In this document: positions 11,786-22,509 of the stretch, piece by piece
How the letters are laid out: each line of letters begins with the position of its first letter
How positions within the stretch are numbered: the stretch's first letter is position 1
Origin: Chaetomium olivaceum
Lineage: Eukaryota > Ascomycota > Sordariomycetes > Sordariales > Chaetomiaceae
Direction of reading: 5' to 3'
NCBI GenBank assembly: GCA_039881045.1
Contig: JAYWVB010000003.1
Location: forward strand, 868,001 to 932,000
DNA length: 64,000 nt
The notes under the pieces: generated by a model
Told to the model about the DNA's origin: nothing
Database searches by the model: none
The model's input: the letters and a program-made list of their open reading frames with translations, nothing else
Made by a program: the position numbers and the translations under genes

Positions 11786-12121
11786 ATGGCCGAATCCAAC
11801 GGAAATTCTCAACGTCGGCAAGCCCTGTGGGACGGCATAGAACACCATTCATCTCCGACGGCCCGTTGCTGATTTTTTTTATCACAGAGCTACCGCCTAT
11901 CATCCCGGATAACGAAGTTGGATTCGAGTCGAACGGAAAGCCGTTTGACATCAATGACCCCGGCGGCATCTTCAGACCAATCCTTCTGGCCCTGGCAGGT
12001 TCATCGCATACGGGGACCCGGTTTCCATAATGCGCGTCCTGGCTATGTTGGTAGAGACGGATCCCATGGCTACTACGAGATGTTCTGCCGAGGCATGCCG
12101 GTCGAAGCTACGACATATTAG
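11786..12121 (+). pseudogene. Decayed paralogue of the small gene at 10609-10956 (copy 2)
   Basis: The ATG at 11786 opens a 49-nt first exon, the same length as in copy 1. At the donor position copy 1 reads GTATAG, here GCATAG. The acceptor TATCACAG ends at 11887, giving a 53-nt intron against 54. Exon 2 encodes ELPPIIPDNEVGF and SNGKPFDINDPGG, parallel to copy 1. Matching sequence then moves to another frame (IMRVLAMLVETDP) near 12000 and to a third (HGYYEMF...) near 12065, ending at TAG 12119-12121. Thus a weak donor and two frame breaks separate it from copy 1. It could be a true pseudogene, or a functional GC-AG gene with base-calling errors; the frame breaks seen in unrelated genes here make that caution real. 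The 3' flanks of the two copies also match in part. Confidence 0.6.
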
Positions 12122-13380
12122 AGGCTAGTCACTAATTCTGCTTGGAATGGAACTTAGATTCTGAATAGCGTGGTCTTAGAGATGAACATGTCGCTCAAGG
12201 GGTGTGGGATGGGATGGAAAGTGGTCACATGGAGTACAGAGTGGAACTCGGGGGTGAGAACCCCGATTAGAAAATAATGCAAAACTGTAGCATGACGGAA
12301 CGCAATCAGTGTTGCATTTTCTTGCCTCTTCACCAGTTTAAGTTGCCTGTCTGGTTCTCCCAAGCAGGTACCTAGGTTGCCTCCGGTAAAGTTCCAACTA
12401 AGACGGAAGATGTCTTCTTGTCATGAAAAGAGTGCTCTGGCTGGCCCGGTCAGGCATAAATATCCTAATGGAGAAAGGAGACTATAGGCATCAGCCCGCC
12501 GACTGTTCCACTTCTGGTCCTCCAATGTCTGCCTCCCAGAGTCCGAAGATTTCCAACGCTAATTACTAATCTTTGACAGCCACCGCCTGAGATCGGAGTC
12601 TTCAGAAGCGCAATCAAATCCAATTTACTCATCACTCAATCTAGACCTCAGACTTACTGGTTTGTCACCGCCTTATCGACCTTCTCGTAGCCGCCGCTCA
12701 CGGATCCCGGAGAGGTGGGTCCACCGGAGTCGGGAGGAGCCGAAGTCCCACATAATTTCCGGGCTTGCCAAAGACGCAGATCTCGGACTCGTATCACGTG
12801 CATGTCCCAGGCCAAGACCAAGGCAGCGGTTTTGGACGACCCGTTTGGGTCGAACAGCTGCCTGGGGATTGGCTGCGGAACCAGGCAGCAGGATTCTGGC
12901 TGCACCTCGCATCTCGGGGACCCAAAACCAGCAAAAGAGGAGTGGGGTGTCACCAAGCGCGGGCAATTTTGGCGCGCACGATAGGCACCGAAATAACGAG
13001 ACCACGATTCGCCTCACCAAGCAGTCGTGATGGCTCGCAAAAGGTCCAAAACTCTGCGTCGCCCGGGGCACCGCTGATTGCCCCTTGCAGGAGAACCTGG
13101 GCCCGAAGTTTACCTTTTGTCAAGACCATTGCGCGCTCTCAGGAGACGTGAACGAGTTCAGTCTTGAACGACCCCTCTCGACTCCAAGCCTCGCACCTCC
13201 CTGACCAACCGAGTCGAACAGGCCTCGACCGAATGGGAACCACGCCAATCCCGATCCTACCCCTGGCGATTCATGAGTTGATATTATTATTTTACCCTCT
13301 GGTTTGGCGACATTGAGACTGCCGCCCCGGCGCGGCCAACCCACCACCAGTTTTAGAGAGGTACACGCTTCATCCCCGCC
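12122..13380. other. Intergenic region, possible third vestige of the small gene
   Basis: About 1.26 kb without a supported gene. The first 230 bases resemble the 3' flank of copy 1. Near 12525-12620 an ATG-initiated stretch, then TTGACAG followed by CCACCGCCTGAGATCGGAGT, faintly echoes the exon 1/intron/LPP layout of the two small genes, but I cannot show a donor site. The rest presumably holds the promoter of the next gene. Confidence 0.3.
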
Positions 13381-16300
13381 ATGGACGCCTTTATACCCAT
13401 GGGTGGCGTCCGGCCGCCGGCCTTCCAGCGCAGGTTGAGCCGCCTGTATAACGACACCAAGAAGTCGTCCGACTTTGTCAAGGATCCTGTCCACCATGCC
13501 GAGGCCGACCCCGAGATCAAGTCGCTGCACCGCAAGCTGCGCATCCAGAAGGACCGCCTCGTAACATGGGGCCTCGAGTGGTCCGACCCTAACCAGTCGG
13601 CCGAGGTGCTGATCGACTCGTCGCTCTCCAAGGCCGGGCTGAGTGAGGTCGTCGGGAGCATCATGTCGACTATCAAGGACATCCTCGCCGAGGCCGAGCC
13701 ACTGTGGAACAGCTCGCGCCGCCTGGCGGGCGAGCGGGTCGAGCCCGAGCCCGCACCGAGGCGGGGGGAGAAGATCCGGATGGTTGTCTGGGACAAGAAC
13801 CGGTTTGAAGATCTGATCCGCGACCTGACCACGTCCATCGACACGCTCTACGACCTCTCTAGGACGCGGTCGTCGCAGGCCTCGGCCGCTGTCCGCCAAA
13901 CCCTGTCCGCACCGTCCCCGGCACCCGAAGACCTGCGCCCCTTCGAGTCGTCCCGGATCCAGACGCCCCAGCAGATCGATCCCCAGTCACTCACCAACCT
14001 GCGCTCCATGCAGGCCGAGCCCATGACGGAGCGGGCCGAGCAGGCGCACTCCCGCGAGATCGTCTTTATGAGCAGGCAAGCTTACGCCGAGCTCACCCAG
14101 ACCGCCGCGGGCGTGAGGCAGCCGCACGCCCCACTGCTCCTCGAGTACGCCGCCTTCGACTCCATCTACTCCGTGACGGGCATCTCGCCGCCCATGGCGC
14201 GCTTCGAGAAGGTGTCGGCCGGCCTGCAGTCGGAGCCGCAACGGTCACCGGGGTCCTGGACCGGTCTGCCGCGCCTGCTAGGCTACTTTGAGGACATGGA
14301 GAACGCGAGATTCGGCCTGGTCTACCAGTTCCCGCGGACCTTCAACCCCGTCACGTTTGAGCACCTCACCCAGAACCCGCTCTACAACCTGTGCTCCTTG
14401 GCCGACCTGCTGGCACGCCCAGACTTCGAGCCCAAGCTCGAGGCCAAGTTCAGGCTCGCCGCGAACCTCGCCAACACCGTCTTCGATATGCACGCCCGCG
14501 GCATCACCCACGGCAACCTCGTGGGGGACAATATTTCGTTTTGCAACGCCGTCGGCACCGACCCCGAGGTCAGCGGCATCAACCAGGGCGAGGTAGACAT
14601 CAGGCGGCCCCTGCTCTCCTCTTTCGACCTGTTTTCCGACCCGCTGTCACAAGACACCCCGAGATCCTTTTCTCTGTACCGGCACCCCCTTGATCCCAGG
14701 AATAGCGCCCAATCGCCGCTGGCCAACAATGCCGACTCCAAAACGTTTGACCTCTACTCCCTCGCCATGGTCCTATTGTCTGTCGGTCTCTGGACCAAGC
14801 TCGAGAACCTGGTTCCCAACGCGGAGTCGCCCACCCTGCCGGAGTCGGTCCTGGAAACGCTCGCGATCCGCTGCGGTTCGCTGTACATGAAGGCGGTGCA
14901 GACCTGCTGGAACGCCGTCGACCAGGAGATGTCTGGTGGCCTCGTGACCGAGCAGATCGTGTCGCGCGCCCAGCTCAAGGCGAGCCGCTACCTTGAGGCC
15001 TGTTGCATTCTCGACGGCGTCAGCAATCTGGAGGAACGGCTCGGTGACGATCTCGGCGAGCCCCGACCGGAACCCGCGCCACCGATCACGGCGGGCCCGT
15101 CTATGCGCAAGTCCGACAAGGCCCGGGCAGCGCGAGCCGAGAGCGAGCAAACTACTGCTCCGGCCCAGGTCCTCCGGGCCGATAGTCAGGGTAAGTCCGT
15201 CAACCAGCGTAACCCCCGATCAGGGCTGACCACAGGCGCAGTCGAGGAATCCACGAAACCGTCCAAGAAGACGCGGCTTTACCCGCAAACACCGCTGCCC
15301 CCTGATATCGTCGAGAAGTGGAACACGGTCTTCATGCCCCAGATCAACAGTGCTCTGCGCCACTTCTACCGCAAGAACCCCGAGTCGGTCGAGATCTCGC
15401 TCGAGTCGATCGGTGAGAGTCCGCAGAGGACCAAGCCGACCGTGCTCGTCGTCTGCACCTCGGTGGGCAAAGTCAAGGCCATCTTGAAGAAAAAGCTGGG
15501 TGATCTCTTTGATGGGACCGCTGGCGTCGCGCTCAAGGTGTGCCGGGGCCAAGTCCTCCGCTCGCGTAAGCAGCCGAGCCGTAGCATGGCCAAAGCTGTT
15601 GATGACGGCCAGGAGGAAGTGGTGGCGGCGAACCCGGACTTTCAGGAACGGCCAAAGAACGGCGCGAGCATCGGCGCCTGGATTGGCGATCGCCATTTGC
15701 CCCCGGTTAGCCTCGGCGGCATCATCACGGTCGACGACATGCAATACGGGATGACGGTTCACCATATGCTGGATGACCCGGATCAAGCGGCAACGGCGGG
15801 GAAAGACGGCGCGCCGAGAAGCATGGCCGGGCCGAGGACAGACCTGGCGGCGTGGTATGCCGAGCAGTACCAGCACGGCGATGACGACCGACAGCAGCGG
15901 CAGCGAAGACTACGCCTGCGAGTTTTCGGATTCAGAAACGGACGACACCCTCTCCGAGTCGGCCATCACCAGCGACTACTCGGACGAGGAGGAGGAGGAA
16001 GACGACCAGTTCGAGCCAGGGGATATCCCGGGAGTCGAGCCGGGGTGCGGAGAGGGCTACATCATCACCCAGCCCGCGCTCGACGACGTGCCCGACGGCT
16101 TCTACCCGTCCGCCGAGACCGAGGACGAAGATCACCTCGACACTTACACCGTGGGCGAGGTATACGCATCCAGCGGGATCCGGCGGCGAACAGAAAACGG
16201 CCTGCTTCACGAGATCGACTGGGCGCTGTTCGAGTTCAACGACGACCGTGCTCCCGAGGGCAACCTCATCCCAAACATTCCGCCAGCAACAAAAGTCAGG

Positions 16301-17143
16301 CGTCTCTCGTGGCAGAGCGAGCCCGCGGACGATGGTGTTGTCCACCCCACTTCGGTCGTGCCCTCGTCTAGTTTGCCCGGCCTCGAGGTCCAGTGCATGG
16401 CGCGCACGAGCGGCCTACAGAGCGGGCTCGTGCTGCAGGCGGTGGCGTCGGTCAAGATCTACGGCCGCGTCTCGCCCAGCCAAATCTACCAGGTGTCCGG
16501 CACGCAGCCCAAGCCGCTGCAGAGCGCCGTGCCCGGGCGGGCCGCCCTGCCGATGGGCATCCCCGGTGACAGCGGTGCGTGGGTGGTCGACCGCGACCAG
16601 GGCGCCGTGTGCGGCCACATCCTCGCGTGGAGCGAGCGCAAGCGCGTGGCCTACATCTGCCCCATGGACGTGCTGATGCTGGACATCGCCGAGACGCTCG
16701 AGGCCAACGAGATCCGTCTTCCAGGCGGCGAAATCATCTTCTCGCGCAAGTCGGCCCGCAGCCACGTGCCGGGCCGCATGTCGACGCAGTCGAGCCGGTT
16801 CAGCCGCATGAGCGGGCTCAGCCGGGTGTCGGAGCAGGTGTCGGAACTCGACGAGGATGACGAGCACCAACAGACGACGCCGAGCCTGGTCTCGCCGCTC
16901 CAGAAGCGGCAGTCGAGCCGGCGGTCGCAGTTCAGCCAGCGGTCGCAGTTCAGCCAGCGGGGGTCGTATCTGGCGCAGCAGCAGCAACAGCAGCAGCAAC
17001 AGCAGCAGCAACAACTGGCGCGGGAGGTGGACAAGGATGACGATGACGACTCTTATGACGAGGCGGTTGAGGTGGAGCTGCCCAAAGATTTTCAGGAAAT
17101 GCAGTTATCGGATCAGGACGTCAGGATGAGGTGGATTGCTTGA
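13381..17143 (+). CDS. HeLo-like / pseudokinase / trypsin-like serine protease fusion protein
   Basis: About 1,253 residues from one exon, with one frame break near 15883-15890. Residues about 10-160 are helical and resemble the prion-inhibition/HeLo region of HET-S-type proteins (HRKLRIQKDRLVTWGLEWSD near residue 50). Residues about 270-545 look like a protein kinase fold lacking catalytic residues: the HRD/N loop is HGNLVGDN near 377, the DFG position reads FDL, while the helix-F motif FDLYSLAMVLL is kept. Residues about 760-1105 are a trypsin-like protease: GMTVHHML (His 794/795), IDWALFEF (Asp about 946) and GIPGDSGAW (Ser about 1064), so a full triad is present once the frame is corrected. 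The tail has two SQFSQR units, Q13 and acidic runs. The ATG is in a good context. HeLo domains permeabilise membranes in fungal programmed cell death; the role here is inferred. The frame break is equivalent to one extra base and lies between the protease His and Asp. Confidence 0.7.
16976..17014 (+). repeat. CAG/CAA repeat encoding Q13
   Basis: Thirteen Gln codons (CAG with interspersed CAA) near the C-terminus of the HeLo-like/protease fusion. Just upstream an 18-bp unit (CGGTCGCAGTTCAGCCAG) is present twice, encoding RSQFSQ. The interruptions by CAA should limit slippage. Confidence 0.9.
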
Positions 17144-17525
17144 TTGATACCACATGTTTCTTTTCACTGTATTTGTTTGCAATTAGCGTGTATGCATCCT
17201 CACGTAGCACTTTGTATAATTCACGATCATGTATATATGAATGTTTTTTTCACCTGTCTCCTCTGACTGCATTGACGCGACTATGGGACTAGATGCTAGC
17301 ACGATTCAACACTTTATGAAACAAGTCCGCATAAGAGAGGGTATATACTAGTGATACAACAAAGGAGAGTCAATCACAATTTGTTTGCCACCCTGGCCGC
17401 CCCTGACTTTTATTACCACCCCGCTCCGTCTCACAAACACGCCCTGGCGGCGTCGCCCAATGAAGCAAGTAACGCTCGGAATCATGGTGGTCATGTCTCG
17501 TATCATCCGCTTCTTCTACTTCCTC
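17144..17525. other. Convergent 3' intergenic region
   Basis: About 380 bases between the stops of two converging genes, A+T-rich in its first half. It should hold both polyadenylation regions; no gene is seen. Confidence 0.5.
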
Positions 17526-20500
17526 TCACAACTCATCCTTGATCCTAGCCGCCGTATCCTTGACGGCATCGGTGGCGTCACTCGCGGCGCTGCCCACCTT
17601 GTCGCCGACGCTCCGGACGGCCTCGCCCGCTTGATTAGCGGCAGAGGCTGCAGTGGCTTGGGCGGCGTCCGCGACACTCGACGCCGAGGACAGGCCCGTA
17701 GCGTAGGCGGCGCCCAGGCGCGAGATGACGCTCTCGGAGAAGGACGGCTCCTTGCCGACGAGCACCTCGGACATGATGCTGCTCACGGCCGAGTACTGTC
17801 TCGCAATCTCCTCGGATCCCGCCGAGGCGTAGGCGTCAACGGCGCTGGTGACGGACGCCCCGCCCTCGCCGGCAGCGCTGAGGATGCTCGGGTACCAGCC
17901 GGTGGGTGCCGGAGCGCCGTAGACCTGTACGCTGATCTTGGAGACGACAACGTCCCAGCTCTCGGCAACCTTGTCCCCGGCAGCAGCAGCCGTGTCGTAA
18001 CCGGCCTCGGCGGCAGCAGACAAGGCGGAGGAGGCACCGTCGCTCACCGCCGAGGCGGCCGAAGCTGCTGATTCGCCGACCACAGAGGCCGCGGAAGACG
18101 CGGAACCGGCCAGGTCCGTGGGCGTGGGGGCGGCGGTAGCGGAGCTCAGGGCCGAGCTGGCGGCGGCGAGGAACTCAGAGTACCGGTCATGCGCCAGACC
18201 GACCCCGGCGTAGTAGTTGTGGCGCGCATTGTCAAGTAGCTTGCTGACTTGCTCCGCCGCAGAGGGGGCAGACGGGGTTGCGGTAGCCAGGCCAATGGCG
18301 GTCTTGGCACTCTCGTACTCCTCTTGAGCCCATGCCCGGCCCTGCTGCAGTCGCTCAGAGGCGATCGCCTCGATCTGGGCCCAGTCCACACCAGGAATCT
18401 GGGGGACGGGGAGGGTTGTGGGAAGTATGCCGGTCTTGGTGGTTGTCGTGCCGTACAGCTGGTTGGACGCGGCCTTGATGGCGTCGTCGAGTCGGCTGCT
18501 CGCCGACGCCATGGCGTTGCTGTATGCTGCCGTGACAGACGAGAGTAACTTCTCGTGGGCCGGCTGCGGGGTGCCCCGGATCTGAACCGAGACGATCGAC
18601 AGCGCTTGCGAGTATTGGTCGTTGGCACGCGACATGGCTGACGTGTATGCTGACTTGAGGTCCTCGCGCATCGAGTCCATGGCCGCCGAGATGTCGCCCA
18701 GCGTGTCCTCATCGTCGTCGTCGTCGAGAATCGGCTTGCGGTTGGGGACGACTTGAGCGGCGGCGCCGAAGAGTGCGGGCTTCACAGTGGCAGTGTCGGA
18801 GATGGGCAGGCCGCTCTCATCGGACTGAATGTCCTCTTGCTCAGGCTGGGCAGAATCCTCGACGGGCAATTCCACGGGAGGGGCTTTGTCCTCGTCCACC
18901 TGCTCGGTGACGTTGCCAACCACTACAGGGGTCTCGAAGATCATGCTCGATGCCATCTCGGGTTGATCGACGGCATCGGGGGTCGGCTCAGACGTGGGCT
19001 CGACCACGCTGGAGAGTTCCTCCGAGGCTTCGACCGCGGGTTCGGCCTCTGCTTCCACTTCCGGCTCGAGGGCGTCTTCGGCACGGACAGGGTCGGTTGG
19101 GCTGGTCGCCGAGTCTTCGAGAACCACAGAGGCTTCGACGGCGGGCTCGGATGAGGGGTCCGAAGTTCCAGAGGCAGTAGAGCTGCCCTCGACGATGGCA
19201 TCTTGCTCTTTGGATTCCTGCGACTCCAAGATAGCCTTATTAGCCTCGGAAGCATAGCTGATGCCTTCTTCGACCCGCTCCACCACCGTGGCTTCAGCGT
19301 CCTCTGCAGCGTTGGTCGCCGCCTCGGCAGCACTGGCGGCGGCGACTCTCGCAGCCTCGGCGGCCTCGGCGGCTTGCTCCATCAAAGTGCTATCGAACTC
19401 CGCAGTGTCGTCGCCAGCCGCCAGTTTCCAGTTGGCGACCTGCTTCAGGCGGGCGAGCTCCTTGGCGGTCGTGGAAGCAACGCTCATCGCCTGGTCTTCG
19501 ATATCGGCGGCCTCGATCTGGGCAGCCTCGAGACTCGGGTGGCTGGTGACGTGGTTTTGAAGATCGCCCTTCCACTCGTCGAAGCGGCTCTTGAGGAGGT
19601 GGTACTTGGCCCAGTCCTTGTACGTGATCCCGTCGGTCCATGCCCACTTCATGCCGATCTTCTGAAGGGCCAGGTCTCGTATGTTCTCAAGGATGGCAAA
19701 ATGTGTCTCGGCGGCTTGCGTGACAGAGCTCTGCATCTCGATCTCGTACCTCTCGCGCCACGTACGCACAGCCTGACCCTTCTCCTTGACCGCCATACCC
19801 GCCCGTCGGACAACCTTGACGATTTGCTCCTGGCCCTCTTCAGCCGTGGCGCCGCCCTTGTTCACGGTTCCGACGATCCCCTGAATGGCGCGCCGGAGGT
19901 TGACAAGCTCCGACACGGCCGTGGTTCGCAGTTGCTCCAGGTGCGAATTACCCGTAATCCTGGCGTCGCGCTGGATCATCTTTTTGGCAATTTCTTGCAC
20001 GCGATCGTCAATCTCGGCAGCGGCCTCGTCGGCGGCCTTGGCGTACCGCTCCTGCCAGTCCTTGAGATCGGCCGCCACGATTTCCCGGGTCTCGCGGCGT
20101 GTGGGGTCGTCTTTTTCGAGTTTCTCGTCGACTTCCGGCGGGGGAATCGGCTCCATCGTTGATCTGGAGCGGGCAGGTTCGGGGGAGGGACGCTCATTTT
20201 CCGTCTCGGCAGCACGGACAGACGACGCAGGGGTGGGGGTCGTGGTGACCGAGACGGCAGGTTTGGTGAACGAGGAGGTGGTCTTGGTCGAGGCGCTCGT
20301 CGAGGAGTCGACCGGCGGCTTCGGGACGGACTTCTTGCCGCTGCTGTAGCGGCCTAGCCGCTTGCCGATCTTAACAAGCTGGGGCTCGACGTTTTCCACA
20401 TATACAGCCCTGATCTGCGGCCCAACGGTGCCGTCCAAAAAGGCATAAGTCTTGTTCCAAGTCCAGACAAATGCCGGAACCACGGTGTCGCTCGTGAACG

Positions 20501-21225
20501 CAGAGGTCGCGCGGTAACCTTCCTGCAGATGAGGCTGTAGGTACAGGTACGCCGGCACTAGCAGCTCATGGTAGAGTCTGTGACTGTTGGTCCGCGCAAT
20601 GTCGTAATACGGCTCGAAGGCGGCCGAGACACGGTCAATGTGCGGGGCCAGCTTTTCGTCGTACTGCGCCCTGGCGAGGCCTCGGTACTTTTCAATCTGG
20701 GGCTGGACGCTCTTCTCCCACTGGGAGGCGCCCAAGGCCTGAATTTGCTGCACCCGCGGGCCGCCATACTGCTTTGCATAGCTCCATGTGGGTGTAATAA
20801 CAGTCTGATCGACTGTGTTGTAGTACGGGCGCACTAGCTCGATGTACGGTGCCGCGTAGGTGTCGTAGTAGGGCTCGACGCGGGGCACGACGGCGTGTTT
20901 GAGCTGAAAATAGGGCTTGCAGACGCGCGGAGAAGTGTCGTCGCAGGCGTCGAGGGTGGCCGGGCACCGGAAAAGGACCGACAAGATGGTGTACCACGTC
21001 AGTAGTCTGTGGGCAAAAAATCAGTCGGCGTGTAGTCAAAAGAAACAAATAGCGAGCGTACCGTGCAGCGATGTTTAAGGTTCTAGCGAGCGTGCCGGGC
21101 CTACGGAGCTTCTCCTTCGTCTTGGGGCCTATCGCGTGGCCGTTGATCGGAGACTTGATGGCGCCATTGATGCCATTTGCGGCCCGCGATGCCTTGGACT
21201 TCAGGGTGCCGTTCGCGTCGTTCAT
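17526..21225 (-). CDS. Large Ala/Ser-rich helical membrane protein ending in KDEL
   Basis: Exon 1 is 21062-21225 and a 55-nt intron (21007-21061, GTACGC...CCACAG) leads into exon 2, giving 1,214 residues. The splice creates a hydrophobic segment LLTWYTILSVLF near residue 55, a likely membrane anchor, followed by a Tyr/Pro-rich part with repeated VEPYYDTY, VRPYYNT and FEPYYDI units. The middle is acidic and coiled-coil-like (DLKDWQERYAKAADEAAAEI); the last 450 residues are Ala/Ser-rich with loosely repeated AxxAYxxA and VYGAP/IRGTP units. The final four residues are KDEL, an ER-retrieval signal. I recall fungal relatives labelled hoxa13-like in databases, but no homeodomain is visible. Helix-rich repeats could coat membranes or lipid droplets; function is unknown. 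I chose the ATG at 21225 because upstream sequence in that frame is not protein-like. Confidence 0.75.
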
Positions 21226-22509
21226 GATGGGAATGCGGCGTGGTTCAGCGCCAGGCTGACAACCGGAAGCCGCGCCAATGCGTCGGGTGTGAGAGCTGGG
21301 TCTGCTCGGTCTCTGAAGCTCAGTCGCGCCCCGGGGGACGGAACAGTCGGATTTGTCGTCGCGCGATGGCCAGGTGGCTTGGTGCTGAGGAGAGATGGGA
21401 TGATCGATTCGAGAAAAAAGAAGCTGGAGAATTGCTGCCGCGCAGAGCTGCCTGCTTATCTGGCGCCAAGAACACGGGGGTCGGCCCTGGAGGAAGGGAA
21501 CGAAGACACGAAACAATAGTCAGAGGAATCCACGGTGTGAATGCAACCTTGATGTTGTATACATAGGATTGCCGAACGAGGGAGTTTATTTCCAAACGAA
21601 GTTTCCAAGAACACACATGGTTTTGATGTCCGCTTTGTCCTTCTACCTCAACCAGGCCAAAGCTTGGTTTTCGGTGTTAGCGTGACGCAGTCGCCCCACG
21701 CATCGACAACGGACGTCATCCACACCCGGGGACCAATCTCGACGGCTGCGGCTGCTCTTGGCTTCCTCCGCGAGCCAGGCTTGAATTGGGATGACAGAGC
21801 TGTAATCTGTACTTCAAACTTCGTAGCAACCATTCTTGATTGGCGGTTCCCTGTTTTTATGTACGGACCCCCTATCGTCTCAGCAGACGGCATCATACGA
21901 TCGTCGACGCTCAGAGATGCCGACTGTTTCGACACATGCAGGGCCAAACGGCTGCCACTGGCCGTTCTGAGAATAATTGCTCCTGTGGTACGATGGGAAG
22001 TACTTTGTGCCGCCGCGGGTCATGGTAACTCTGTCGGGAACCTTGTTGTCGTCCTTTGTTGAAGGCACGTGCGCCGCCCACTCAGCCGTTGATCATTTGA
22101 TTTGATTGGAGATGAACTCCCACGCCTTGTGGGGCGACTTCAATCAAGTCGGTCAAGTTCGTCAACAGCGACTCTTTTTCGATTCGCCATCGACAAGACC
22201 AGTCCATTCCCTAAGCTGCCATAGTGCTTGCCCAACCTAGAACCCCTCTTTGCGGCTCCGACTGCCCAAACAAAACACGACAAGACGAAACGGTGCCGAC
22301 GTGTTCATCACAACCCACCTCCGCAATTCCCGACATTAACTCGGCTCCCTCCATAGTTCATCTGGAACCGTTGGCCACGCGGTTGCTCGATCTCCCGACC
22401 ACTCGACCACTCGACCACTCAACGACTAGACCACGGAACCACTCGACCACGGAACCACTCGACCACTCACCAAAACCATCCCTCTGATGGGAACTAGATT
22501 CCCCTCGTC
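21226..22509. other. Divergent intergenic region
   Basis: About 1.28 kb between two divergent genes, presumably holding both promoters and 5' leaders. The only structure I see is the minisatellite close to the Doa10 start, entered separately. Confidence 0.5.
22395..22475 (+). repeat. Short tandem minisatellite of GACCACTC-type units
   Basis: An array of 8-bp units CGACCACT and 15-bp variants with ACCACGGAACC, about ten units in all, ends some 35 bases before the Doa10 start codon. It is likely in the 5' leader of that mRNA. Confidence 0.8.

Noticed and set aside
13120..13899. 259-codon open frame on the minus strand
   Set aside because: Overlaps the start of the HeLo-like fusion in antisense; Gly/Arg/Asp-rich shadow.
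15900..16371. C-terminal 150 residues of the 996-codon frame that begins at 13381
   Set aside because: Arg/Gly-rich sequence after the frame break; the other frame carries the protease Asp and Ser motifs.
20692..21516. 274-codon frame on the minus strand extending the KDEL gene upstream
   Set aside because: Only its middle (MNDANGTLK onward) is used as exon 1; the rest reads through the intron and into the promoter.
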